DNA of 41,117 nucleotides from a bacterium (GTDB lineage: Bacteria > Chloroflexota > Dormibacteria > Dormibacterales > Dormibacteraceae), in contig CADDZO010000008.1 of NCBI GenBank assembly GCA_902812395.1, positions 1 through 41,117 on the forward strand, written 5' to 3'. Every line of letters begins with the position of its first letter. Position 1 is the stretch's first letter. Under the pieces are notes generated by a model, which had not been told where the DNA came from, made no database searches, and saw only the letters and a list, made by a program, of their open reading frames with translations. This document shows positions 31,876 through 39,486 of the stretch, piece by piece. A program made the translations under genes and the position numbers.

Positions 31876-32510
31876 GCTTCAGTGCCGAGCTGCGCCGGGC
31901 CGCAGACGAACTCTGGCGCGCCCAGCTCGAGCACCCGCTGGTGCGCGCCATCGGCGCGGGCACGGTGTCGCCGCAACGTTTCGCCCGCTGGGTCCGCCAG
32001 GACTACGTGTTCCTCGTCTGCTACTGCCGGGCACTGGCACTGGCCGCCGCCCGCGCCCCGGATTTGGCTACCCTGCGGGGGTTCGCCGACCTGCTGGCCG
32101 CAACCGCCGGCCGCGAGATGGATCTCCACCGGTCCTTCGCTGCCGAGTTCGGGATCTCCCCCGCCGAGCTGGAGGCAGAGGAACCGGCCCAGGTAACCCG
32201 GGCCTATACCGACTTCCTGCTCCGTGTGGCCGCCCTGGGGGACGGAGCCGAGCTCCACGCGGCGCTGCTGCCCTGTATGTGGGGCTTCGCGGAGATCGGC
32301 CGCCGGCTGGCGGAGCAAGGGCGGCCGGCCGACCCCCGTTGTGCTCGCTGGATCGACGCCTACGCCGACCCCGACTTCCAGGCCTTGGCGGGATGGTCCC
32401 GCGAGCTGGTCGACCGCGCAGCGGAGGGAACCGGGCCGGCGGGGCGCGAGCGGATGCGGGAGGCATTCCTCACCTCCAGCCGCTACGAGCTGGCCTTCTG
32501 GGACGCCTGA
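31872..32510 (+). CDS. tenA: Thiaminase II / aminopyrimidine aminohydrolase (TenA)
   Basis: 212 residues. Residues match the Bacillus TenA active site almost position by position: Asp44 (R-Q-D-Y), Tyr112 (A-Y-T-D-F), Cys135 (L-L-P-C-M-W) and Glu206 (R-Y-E-L-A-F-W-D). The enzyme hydrolyses aminopyrimidine products of thiamine breakdown so that the pyrimidine can be salvaged. It is translationally coupled to the preceding TenA-like gene through an ATGA overlap. Its last 28 bases overlap the convergent HAD phosphatase gene, whose phosphatase class includes thiamine-phosphate-related enzymes, though no link is shown. Confidence 0.88.
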   Translation: MSFSAELRRAADELWRAQLEHPLVRAIGAGTVSPQRFARWVRQDYVFLVCYCRALALAAARAPDLATLRGFADLLAATAGREMDLHRSFAAEFGISPAELEAEEPAQVTRAYTDFLLRVAALGDGAELHAALLPCMWGFAEIGRRLAEQGRPADPRCARWIDAYADPDFQALAGWSRELVDRAAEGTGPAGRERMREAFLTSSRYELAFWDA

Positions 32511-33163
32511 CCCTCCAGCCGCGCCACTGCCTCCGGGAAGCTCATCTCCGCCAGCGAGTCAAGCACCAGGTCGGCCGGGCCAAAGTCGTGGCCGGAGGTG
32601 AGCGGACAGGGGACGGCAACGCAGCGGAGGCCGGCGGCCTTGGCGGCGGCCAGCCCCACGCCGGAGTCCTCGACCGCCACCGCCTCCTCTGCCGCCACCC
32701 CGAGACAGGAGAGGGCGGCCAGGTAGAGGTCGGGTGCGGGCTTGGTGCGGGTCACGTCGTCGCGGCACCGGATGCAGTCCCAGCCCTCCAGGCCCAGCCG
32801 CTCCAGGTGGCCCATCACCCAGGCCCTTGACGAGCTGGACGCGATCCCCAGTCGGACCCCCAGTGCGGCAGCCTGCCGATGCCAGGTCCACACCCCGGGG
32901 AGTACCTGGAGCTTCGACACCAGCTCCAGCTCGCGACGGCGACGGCGAGCCTGAATGGCGTCCGCGTCCAGCTCGCGGCACAGGCGTCGCTCCAGGTCGG
33001 CGATGGGATCGAAGTAGCCGGGGCCGTGGCCGACCACGGTCTGCCAGAAACCGATGTCCAGCTCCAGATCGTGCTCCCGATAGATCTCCGCCCAGGCCTG
33101 GTACACGGGCGCCTCGGTGTCGATGATCAGGCCGTCGAAGTCGAAGATGAGGGCACGAACCAC
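32483..33163 (-). CDS. HAD-superfamily phosphatase (beta-phosphoglucomutase-like)
   Basis: 226 residues. Motif I is F-D-F-D-G-L-I-I-D-T-E (nucleophile Asp8, acid Asp10), motif II I-A-S-S-S-S, motif III K-P-A-P-D-L-Y and motif IV V-E-D-S-G-V-G. A cap domain lies between 15 and 85. The pattern is that of the YniC/beta-phosphoglucomutase subgroup, acting on sugar phosphates. GTG 33163 lies three bases after the stop of the carboxypeptidase gene, so the two are an operon. It overlaps tenA tail to tail. Confidence 0.87.
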   Translation of the reverse strand: MVRALIFDFDGLIIDTEAPVYQAWAEIYREHDLELDIGFWQTVVGHGPGYFDPIADLERRLCRELDADAIQARRRRRELELVSKLQVLPGVWTWHRQAAALGVRLGIASSSSRAWVMGHLERLGLEGWDCIRCRDDVTRTKPAPDLYLAALSCLGVAAEEAVAVEDSGVGLAAAKAAGLRCVAVPCPLTSGHDFGPADLVLDSLAEMSFPEAVARLEGQASQKASS

Positions 33164-33166
33164 GGA

Positions 33167-34372
33167 TCACCAGCTGGTCCGGGTGAGCCGCAGCCACAGC
33201 CCCGGATCGGGCAGGGGACGGGTGGTCACGACCGGTATCCGGTACGTGCGGGTCCCGACGTCCACCAGGAGGCTGCCGACCTGCTGCCCGGATGCTAGCG
33301 GGAGACGGAGGCGGGGCACCTGCAGCCGCACCGTCACCTGGCGGCCCGGCCAGAGAGCGAGATCGACGTTGCTGGCGGCAACCAGGTCGGAGTCCGCACC
33401 CCAAGGGGCCCGGATCTCGCCCACGATCTGGTACCGCGAGATCAGGTGACGGACCACCAGGCCCTGCTCGGTGGCCTCCAGCAGCGCCACTGCGTCCCGG
33501 AACGCGATGTCCAGGGTCTGCACCCCCTGGACGGCCCCGATCACCAGGACGGGTTGGCCGTCATCGAGCAGGTAGCGGGCAGCGAGCAGGTAGCAACCCC
33601 CCGCCTGGGGCGTGTTGCCGGTCTTGATGCCTACGATGCCGTCCGTCCCCAGCAGCTGGTTGACATTGGCCACCCGGCCCGCCACCGGGATGTCGGCCAC
33701 CCGCTCGGAGACGATCTGGGCGATGACCGGGTTGTCCAGCGCCGCCTCTCCCATTCGAACCAGGTCGGCGGGTACGCTCCGCGTGCCAGGGTCGAACCCA
33801 CTGGCGTCGACGAAGGTGGTCTGGGTCATGCCCAGCCGCCGTGCCTCGGCGTTCATCCGCCCCACGAAGGCGGTCAGCGATCCAGCGTCCCAGACCCCAA
33901 GCATCGTGGCGAAGTTGTTGGCAGATGGCAGCAGTAGGCCCTCGAGCGCCTCAAACTCGGTCAGCTGCTCGCCTGCCTGCACCGGCACCACTGATTCGTC
34001 CCGCGCCAGGTCCTCCTCGTACAGGTCCACGTCCTGGCGGGTGACCGTGATGGTTGGTCCCTGCTGGCCTGGGCGGAGAGGATGCTGGAGCAACACCACC
34101 AGCGCCGTCATCACCTTTGCCACGCTGGCGGTGGGGAGGGATCGGGCGCCCGGGCTGGCCGCCACCAGCCCGATGCCCTGGACGCCGACCGCAGCCTCCC
34201 CGGGCGTCGGCCAGGGGAGCAGAGGAGGATCGCCCAGGCTGAACGAGGGCGCAACGAACTGGCTCACCGCCAGGGTGAAGGGGCGAGCGGCATTGGCGGC
34301 CAGGGCCGAAAGTCCGATTGCGAGCAAGGCCACAGCAGCCACACGGGAGGGGGTGAGACGCACCTCGCCCAT
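33167..34372 (-). CDS. Serine-type D-Ala-D-Ala carboxypeptidase (S11 family)
   Basis: About 401 residues. An N-terminal membrane/signal helix (10-29) exports the protein. The penicillin-binding motifs are complete: S-V-A-K (83-86), S-A-N (150-152) and K-T-G (250-252). A beta-rich C-terminal domain follows. It trims the terminal D-Ala from peptidoglycan side chains outside the membrane. The frame is open to 34432, but the signal helix fits a start at ATG 34372. Neither start has a good ribosome binding site. It is followed directly by the HAD phosphatase gene. Confidence 0.88.
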   Translation of the reverse strand: MGEVRLTPSRVAAVALLAIGLSALAANAARPFTLAVSQFVAPSFSLGDPPLLPWPTPGEAAVGVQGIGLVAASPGARSLPTASVAKVMTALVVLLQHPLRPGQQGPTITVTRQDVDLYEEDLARDESVVPVQAGEQLTEFEALEGLLLPSANNFATMLGVWDAGSLTAFVGRMNAEARRLGMTQTTFVDASGFDPGTRSVPADLVRMGEAALDNPVIAQIVSERVADIPVAGRVANVNQLLGTDGIVGIKTGNTPQAGGCYLLAARYLLDDGQPVLVIGAVQGVQTLDIAFRDAVALLEATEQGLVVRHLISRYQIVGEIRAPWGADSDLVAASNVDLALWPGRQVTVRLQVPRLRLPLASGQQVGSLLVDVGTRTYRIPVVTTRPLPDPGLWLRLTRTSW

Positions 34373-34861
34373 AAAGCATGCCCCCACCCGACGAGGCCGG
34401 GCAGGCCGCCAGCTGGCCGGCAACTGGGACAAACCTTTTATTCACGAGGTGCAAAAACGGTAGTACGATGGTGTCACCGGGCGGCCTCCCTCCACGTCGG
34501 CAGTGTCTACCCCCCGTCTCGCTGGCGTAACCGGGAGCCGTCCCGGTGCCCACTGGTTGCGTGCGGTCGCGCACCGCCCACTTCCCGACTGGCGCGTATC
34601 GTTCAGCCGGGTCGGTCAGGCGGGCCAGCATCGGGTGCGACCTGGCTGGAGGAAGACACCGGCCCTGGAAGCTCCGGCGGGCCATCGACAAGTGGCCATC
34701 TGGCATCTCCTCGGTACGGCGTCGGGTGCGGAACCGGGTCGAGGTAGTCCGGCTGCGACAAGAGAGCCCATCGGCGGGCATGTAATGGGTGTCTCATACT
34801 AACGTTTACTGATAGCAGCTTTTATTCGGATTTCAGGCTGGCTGGCTAGCATTGTCGCTGA
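34373..34861. other. Long intergenic region between carboxypeptidase and glycosidase genes
   Basis: 489 bases without a credible gene; the short frames here are low-complexity. Possible promoters on the plus strand: TTCACG (34441-34446), 17 bases, TACGAT (34464-34469), with no gene behind it for about 400 bases. 34790-34860 is AT-rich and carries TAGCAT (34847-34852) nine bases before the glycosidase GTG. The region was compared by eye with c-di-AMP, cobalamin, TPP and SAM riboswitch cores without a match. A non-coding RNA or a long 5-prime leader is possible. Confidence 0.4.
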
Positions 34862-36106
34862 GTGACGCGAGTCACCGCCATCCTCTGTCAGTGCAGGCGT
34901 CGGAACAGTGAACCGTTGCGGCTAGGGACACAAGCCAAGCGATCCGGCCCCAGTGTCGCGCCGCGAGTCGTTGCTCGAGCCGTCGCGGCCGTCCTGGTGG
35001 GGCTGTTGGCATTGGGAGCCACCATCATGGTGGCCGCGGAACCGACAATGGGCACGGCTCAGCCGTGGCTGCCGGCCACGCCACTGGTGGGCTTCTCGTT
35101 CAGTCCAGAGACGGCCGCCGCCTACGGCGAAGATCCGGAAGAGGCGCTGGCGACCCTGTTGGCCGACCTCCACCCCGCCATAGTCCGGCTTCCGGTCTAC
35201 TGGGAGCAGGTCGAGCCGACCCCCGGGGTCATCGACCTCAGCTCAGTCGACCAGTTGCTGTCGGTGGTCACGGCCTACGACGCCACCGGCGTCGTTCCCG
35301 CACGCGTGGTACTGGTGATCGGGGCCCGCAATCTCGGGTTCCCGGAGCTTCATGTGCCTTCCTGGGTGGGGACGTCGGGCTGGTCGATGGCGGAGACGCT
35401 CAGGTCGCAGAGCTATCTCGACTACCTAGAGACCACCGTCAGCCACTACCGTGACGATCCCCTGCTGGTGGCATGGCAGGTCGAGAACGAACCCCTGGAC
35501 GACGTCCCGCCCCCCGGAGGTCCGGCCGACAATGTTCCCTTCGGTCTTCTCCGCTGGGAAATTCAGCTTGTCCACTCACTGGACCCCCGCCACCCGATCC
35601 TGGTCACCAGCTACGACAACGCGGCGCTGAGCCTGGACCGGCTCCAGGAGAGTCCGCTCGCTGGCCCCATCTCATGGCTGAGCGGCATCCACCTGGTCGG
35701 CCACATGCGCCAGGTGCTCGAACTCGGTGACATCGCCGGTCTTGACGCATACGTGGCGACCCCCAACACCCCGCTGGAAAGGGTCGACGTGGCTGAGCGA
35801 ACGGTATGGAAGGAGCAGGAGCTGCGGTACTGGGCGGAGCAGGCGGCGGCTCAGGGCAAGTCCCTGTGGGTCACTGAGATGCAGGCAGCCCCCTGGCAAG
35901 GGCAACCGAGCTTCCAGCCTCAGGATCTCCTTCTGAGCGCCGCCGCCTACCGTGGCACCGGAGTGGCCGTGATCCTGCTCTGGGGCGTGGAGTACTGGCT
36001 GGTCGACCCGACCTGGTTGCAAGAGGGGATGGTCGCGGTCGGCCTCCTGCGCCAGGGCGGCAGCGGGGTGTGCCCGGCCCCGCCCCCAACGTCGGTCGAG
36101 CTCTGA
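34862..36106 (+). CDS. Secreted or membrane-anchored GH-A clan glycoside hydrolase
   Basis: 414 residues. A hydrophobic segment (residues 38-58) after a basic N-terminus is a signal or anchor. A TIM-barrel glycosidase follows: R-L-P-V-Y-W-E-Q-V-E-P-T-P-G (109-122), acid/base Glu210 in Q-V-E-N-E-P, and nucleophile candidate Glu339 in W-V-T-E-M-Q. The N-E-P plus T-E spacing is that of GH5/GH42-like enzymes; the family and substrate cannot be fixed. The true start may lie downstream of GTG 34862, since the first 30 residues are poorly signal-like. It stands alone between the carboxypeptidase and dps. Confidence 0.75.
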   Translation: MTRVTAILCQCRRRNSEPLRLGTQAKRSGPSVAPRVVARAVAAVLVGLLALGATIMVAAEPTMGTAQPWLPATPLVGFSFSPETAAAYGEDPEEALATLLADLHPAIVRLPVYWEQVEPTPGVIDLSSVDQLLSVVTAYDATGVVPARVVLVIGARNLGFPELHVPSWVGTSGWSMAETLRSQSYLDYLETTVSHYRDDPLLVAWQVENEPLDDVPPPGGPADNVPFGLLRWEIQLVHSLDPRHPILVTSYDNAALSLDRLQESPLAGPISWLSGIHLVGHMRQVLELGDIAGLDAYVATPNTPLERVDVAERTVWKEQELRYWAEQAAAQGKSLWVTEMQAAPWQGQPSFQPQDLLLSAAAYRGTGVAVILLWGVEYWLVDPTWLQEGMVAVGLLRQGGSGVCPAPPPTSVEL

Positions 36107-36355
36107 CTGCACCCAGCGACCGGGCTCCATCCCCGGCGAGCCGACCCTCACATCGGCACGATCGGGTATCCGAGGGTAGCCGGCGCCGGGACCAATCTGG
36201 AAGGCGTCGTGGCCTTACCGCCGAGGTCAATACGAATCCGGCAGCTGGTTCCGACCACATGCGACGATCGTGGAGTCTCGACCGCCCGGCCCGGGCCGCA
36301 CCTCTCGCCATTTCGGCCTCGACGCTCGGGTCCCACGGAAATGGAGGTGAATCTG

Positions 36356-36853
36356 ATGACGGTCGCAGTACCGGAGCGCCTGGCGACTTCGAACGACCTG
36401 AGCCAGGACGCTCGCTCCGCGGTCGCGGACGCGCTCAATCCGCTGGTCGCGGACGCGTTCGCCCTCTATCTGAAGACCAAGAACTACCACTGGCACGTGT
36501 CCGGTCCGCACTTCCGCGATTACCACCTGCTCTTGGACGAGCAGAGCGATCAGATCCTTGCGATCACCGATGCGCTGGCCGAGCGATGCCGGAAGCTCGG
36601 CCAGCCCACCGTGCACTCGATCGGCGAAGTGGGCCGTCTACAGCGGATCCCGGACGACGACCGGGGCGACGTCCACCCGACCGAGATGTTGCAGAACCTG
36701 ATGGAGGACAACCAACGGTTGGGGGCAGCCATGCGCCGGGCCCATCAGGTCTGCACCGAGTCCGGAGATGTGGCCACTGCCAGCCTGCTGGAGACCTTCA
36801 TCGACGACGCCGAACGGCGCACGTGGTTCCTGTACGAAGCGACCAGGACGTGA
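36356..36853 (+). CDS. dps: Dps/ferritin-like DNA-binding iron storage protein
   Basis: 165 residues. The four-helix Dps fold has the ferroxidase residues at the expected spacing: His45 (Y-H-W-H), His57, Asp61 (D-E-Q), Asp72 and Glu76. It oxidises and stores Fe(II) using peroxide and protects DNA as a dodecamer. GGAGG lies eight bases before ATG 36356, deciding the start over the longer frame. 249 bases separate it from the glycosidase gene, with no regulatory box recognised. An IS fragment begins 19 bases after its stop. Confidence 0.9.
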   Translation: MTVAVPERLATSNDLSQDARSAVADALNPLVADAFALYLKTKNYHWHVSGPHFRDYHLLLDEQSDQILAITDALAERCRKLGQPTVHSIGEVGRLQRIPDDDRGDVHPTEMLQNLMEDNQRLGAAMRRAHQVCTESGDVATASLLETFIDDAERRTWFLYEATRT

Positions 36854-36871
36854 GCCATCTGGATGTGATCC

Positions 36872-37105
36872 GCTGATGGTGGCAGCGAGGTCAGCCAGGC
36901 TGGCGCTCTCCGACCAGTTGGAGGGGTAGTACTTGTAGTCCCTAGGCTCAACATAGCCCACGGGTCGATGCACCATCATCCAGCCGCTCGGCCGGGGCTG
37001 ACGGTGGCGCTTCCTCATCACCCGTAGCCGTGCGAACTCGTACTCGCGAGGGCCCTTGGCTCCCTCGGTCACCCGATGTCGGGCCCAGGCCCGCGGAGGG
37101 CAGGC
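36872..37105 (-). pseudogene. IS701-like DDE transposase fragment
   Basis: On the minus strand the translation reads P-P-R-A-W-A-R-H, then E-G-A-K-G-P-R-E-Y-E-F-A-R, then a W-M-M-V-H-R-P and Y-K-Y-Y-P-S-N segment, ending in L-A-D-L-A-A-T. This is the order seen in IS701-type transposases (W-x-R, GAKGxRxYxWA, LLVRRS, KYYLSNA, LAxVA). Both the N-terminus and the catalytic C-terminus are missing, so it is a dead remnant. Confidence 0.6.
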
Positions 37106-37303
37106 CTCCCGCCACCCCAGCCACCGTCGCGGCCGCCGGGATGAGGCTGCTGGACGTGGTCGCGTCCGCGGTCGCCCCGTCCAGCCGTGCGGGTGGGTGC
37201 CTCCCAGCAGCGATCGCTGGTCCATACCTCGACCGTGCTGCGTGAGCATGATGACGCCGGACGCGGCATGCGTCGATTGCCAGCCGGGTAACCGCGGATT
37301 GCG

Positions 37304-37337
37304 GCGCAGTGCGCCGGCCTTCAGGCCGGCGCTGCGC
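37304..37337. repeat. Strong GC-rich hairpin with TTCA loop
   Basis: A nine-base-pair stem (GCGCCGGCC, 37311-37319, with GGCCGGCGC, 37324-37332) around TTCA, extended by five more pairs (37304-37308 with 37333-37337) across a two-base bulge. Its loop is the same as in the second hairpin at 37476-37495, and both lie in the TnpB-tail remnant. Confidence 0.6.
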
Positions 37338-37516
37338 GGCCGCAGGGGAGCCGTGATGAACCGCGTCCATCCGGTGACGGACTAGGCCGGGGGCCGCCCG
37401 GTGACTGGACTGGGAGGACCGCGAGAACCAAGCGGCCCCAACGTCAACCACCCGGCGGTTGTGCCGACCGGGAATCTCCGTCCTTCAGGGCGGAGAGGAT
37501 GTCAACTCCCGGCTAA
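37328..37516 (+). pseudogene. TnpB C-terminal tail / right-end remnant with omega-RNA-like hairpin
   Basis: An open frame encodes R-P-Q-G-S-R-D-E-P-R-P-S-G, and ends D-R-E-S-P-S-F-R-A-E-R-M-S, resembling the low-complexity tail of many actinobacterial TnpB proteins. At the DNA level CTCCGTCC-TTCA-GGGCGGAG (37476-37495) followed by AGGATGTCAA is a widespread right-end/scaffold sequence of TnpB elements. The nuclease domain is not found upstream. Only the 3-prime end of an element is left. The bases after 37505 would be the guide in an active locus. Confidence 0.6.
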
Positions 37517-37577
37517 TCGACCCGCCGCGCGGGGACGCTGCCGGCCTCCAGAAGCAAGACCGCCCAATCAAGGGCTG

Positions 37578-37680
37578 ATGATGCCGACCATCAACACCGG
37601 CGTTGATGACTCCATCGATATGTGGAACACCGCCGACCCGGTGCGCAGGCGCGCGCTGATCGACCGAGCCACCCACCCGC
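37578..37680 (+). pseudogene. SnoaL/NTF2-like protein fragment
   Basis: About 34 codons: M-M-P-T-I-N, then I-D-M-W-N-T-A-D-P-V-R-R-R-A-L-I-D-R. The segment W-N-x-x-D-P-x-R-R-R-A-L-I is typical of the first helices of SnoaL-like proteins. The sequence then loses similarity, and the rest of the domain is absent, so this is the 5-prime stub of a broken gene directly behind the TnpB tail. Confidence 0.5.
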
Positions 37681-37767
37681 TCAAGCTAGCCAAGGTTCGT
37701 TATCAAGGGAAGCTGGGAGACCACGACCGAGCTCTACCGCGAGTGCGGCTGACGCACGCTGAATCGC

Positions 37768-37935
37768 CGGCTCCCACTGCGGATAATTGAACACACGGGT
37801 GCTGTCGACGCTGCGGTTCACGGTCAGCGAAATGACACCGGCGAACCAGGAGGCGACTTTTTCGACGATGTCGATGTTGGTCCGCACAACCCCACCCTGA
37901 TTTGACGGGTCGCAGTGGAAGGTGTTGATGAACGT
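37768..37935 (-). pseudogene. Antibiotic-biosynthesis-monooxygenase (ABM) domain fragment
   Basis: On the minus strand: T-F-I-N-T-F-H-C-D-P, then D-I-V-E-K-V-A-S-W-F-A-G, then N-R-S-V-D-S-T-R-V-F-N-Y-P-Q-W. This follows the ABM-domain pattern (heme-degrading-monooxygenase-like ferredoxin fold with SxDGTRVxNYxQW). There is no start codon in frame upstream before a stop, and similarity ends after Q-W. It is probably a decayed gene, convergent to the SnoaL stub. Confidence 0.5.
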
Positions 37936-38185
37936 CGCGGCGCGGCACGAATGATCCTGGACATTGGTCGAGCTCCGGCGTCAGTTATAGAGGGCCAGCG
38001 CCCGCTCCCGCACCAATAGGTGCTGAACTGCTGAGCGCCCGGATCGGACACTGCTCGGTCATGTGTCTTGCCTGTCGGCTCCCCACCCGGCAGACGCTTT
38101 CGGGGGGGCCGCGGTAGCGGGTGAGACCCGCCTCTTCGCCGGCGCGATGACCGCAACCAATACCGGCTGCAGTGAAGGGAAAGGA
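37936..38185. other. Non-coding remainder of the right-hand scar
   Basis: No gene recognised. A small perfect hairpin GCGGGT-GAG-ACCCGC lies at 38117-38131, downstream of the membrane-protein gene on the minus strand; it lacks a U-tract, so a terminator role is weakly supported. Confidence 0.3.
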
Positions 38186-39304
38186 CTATCCCTTTGAGTC
38201 CGACGCGGGCGTGACGCGGCGAGCTTCGGCGTCACCCTCCGCCTTCCCCCCTCCACAGGTGGCTCCATCAGGCCGCTGGGCCGCTGCGCTGGGCCCCGGG
38301 CTGGCCTCCAGGAGGAGCAAGAGGCCAGCGACGCCGAGGAGCAGGCCTGCCAGCGTCCCCGCCAGGACAGCAAGCGCCGCAGCCCCCACCGGGTCGCCTC
38401 CGAGCCCACTCAGCTGCCAGACGACCCGGTAGAGCGAGCTAGCGAAAGTGGAGGCGACACCGACCCAGGCCAGCACCAGCGGTGGCCACAATCGCCAGTC
38501 GACGACGCGGTGGCTCTTCGTCACCAGCGAATACATGCCAACCAGGGCGACAAGTGCCAGACCGGCAACGACGAGCAATGCCGCCCGCTGGGCGGGCGTC
38601 TGTGCGAAACGCTCGTGCACCGGGAGCCAGGCGCCCAGTCCCCAGGCCGTAAAGGTCGCCAGGTAGGGGATCAGAGCCACGGTCGCCCCGCCGACGATCA
38701 GGCGCTGGAACGCGTAGGTTGCCCCGCGCGGAATCTCGCCAAGGTGGAAACGGAACACCCAGGACCAGCGAGCGCGCGCGTAGAGCGCGAACGCGGCCAG
38801 GATCGCGAGCGCCTGGACCGTGAAACCGGTGTACACGAGCCCATACACCCACTCGGCAAGTCCGTTGTCCCGCCCCAGCACCCCCGAAGTCTGGCCAGCG
38901 GAAGCGAGGAGTCCGGCTGGGAAGCCGAGCGCGATCGGCGCCAGCAGCCCGGTCGCCACCCAGAGCGGGAGCAGCAGCAGCCATGCCGGCGCCCGCCGCC
39001 CAGGGCGCAGGGTGAGGGCGAGGAGAAGGAGGACGGCGATCAGGTCCATGCTCGCCGTCGCCCCGTTCGCAACCTCAGCCGTTGGCCCGGTGGCAAGTAG
39101 CGCCTCTTTCCCACCTGCCGCCGTCCACCCGACGAGATGACCGGAGAGCCAGAGCGCTTTCAGCGTCAGGTAGGGAAGGCAGGCAGCCACACCCACCGCG
39201 CACGCGGCAAGCCGCCAGGGACCGGCTCGGGAGGCCAGGCCGATCTCCAAGTCGGCGCCGTCAGTAGCGATGCCCGTGGTCGCCGCCGTCTCCGTGATGT
39301 GCAT
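38186..39304 (-). CDS. Polytopic integral membrane protein of unknown function
   Basis: 372 residues with about eight hydrophobic segments (roughly 31-52, 85-100, 106-130, 150-175, 200-220, 232-255, 268-285, 305-333) and short charged loops. The tail of about 40 residues is Pro/Ala/Gly-rich. No motif of a known transporter or enzyme was found; similar proteins occur in actinobacteria next to TetR-type regulators. The ATG at 39304 lies six bases after TAAAAT, so the message may be leaderless. A perfect 24-base palindrome covers that -10 box, suggesting repression by a TetR-like protein, but no regulator gene is adjacent. Confidence 0.7.
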   Translation of the reverse strand: MHITETAATTGIATDGADLEIGLASRAGPWRLAACAVGVAACLPYLTLKALWLSGHLVGWTAAGGKEALLATGPTAEVANGATASMDLIAVLLLLALTLRPGRRAPAWLLLLPLWVATGLLAPIALGFPAGLLASAGQTSGVLGRDNGLAEWVYGLVYTGFTVQALAILAAFALYARARWSWVFRFHLGEIPRGATYAFQRLIVGGATVALIPYLATFTAWGLGAWLPVHERFAQTPAQRAALLVVAGLALVALVGMYSLVTKSHRVVDWRLWPPLVLAWVGVASTFASSLYRVVWQLSGLGGDPVGAAALAVLAGTLAGLLLGVAGLLLLLEASPGPSAAAQRPDGATCGGGKAEGDAEARRVTPASDSKG

Positions 39305-39310
39305 CGGCCC

Positions 39311-39334
39311 ATTTTAGAGGGCTCGTTCTAAAAT
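39311..39334. promoter_or_regulatory. 24-bp palindromic operator over the -10 box
   Basis: ATTTTAGA-N8-TCTAAAAT: eight-base perfect arms around an eight-base centre. The left arm contains the -10 box TAAAAT of the membrane-protein gene read on the minus strand. It is AT-rich in a GC-rich background. The size and symmetry fit a TetR-family operator. Confidence 0.65.
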
Positions 39335-39474
39335 GCGCAGGGCAACGTATGACGTTGGCCTCGGTGCAGGCGGTCGTGCCGATCAGTGTGGTTTCTGCGC
39401 AGCGTCGGCGCCGGTAGCGCTCGGCGAGCTGATCGTCGGGTGGGGTCGGTAACTGTTGGCGTTTGAATGTATGA

Positions 39475-39480
39475 TAGTAT
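39475..39480 (+). promoter_or_regulatory. -10 box of the IS607 resolvase
   Basis: TAGTAT, then six bases, then GTG 39487. The box and spacing are conserved in the remnant at 2817-2830, supporting a leaderless start within the element family. Confidence 0.5.
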
Positions 39481-39486
39481 GTAGGG

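Noticed and set aside
34373-34861. A c-di-AMP or cobalamin riboswitch upstream of the envelope genes
   Set aside because: Short look-alike words (GACACTG, GGTTACGCC) are present, but the conserved cores and their order are not.
36948-37451. A 167-codon minus-strand open frame in the right-hand scar
   Set aside because: It runs in a different frame from the IS701-like homology over the same bases and is Arg/Ala/Ser-rich; the transposase fragment explains the region better.
37304-37495. CRISPR-like repeats
   Set aside because: The two hairpins share only the TTCA loop and flanking G/C; there is no direct repeat array or spacer spacing.
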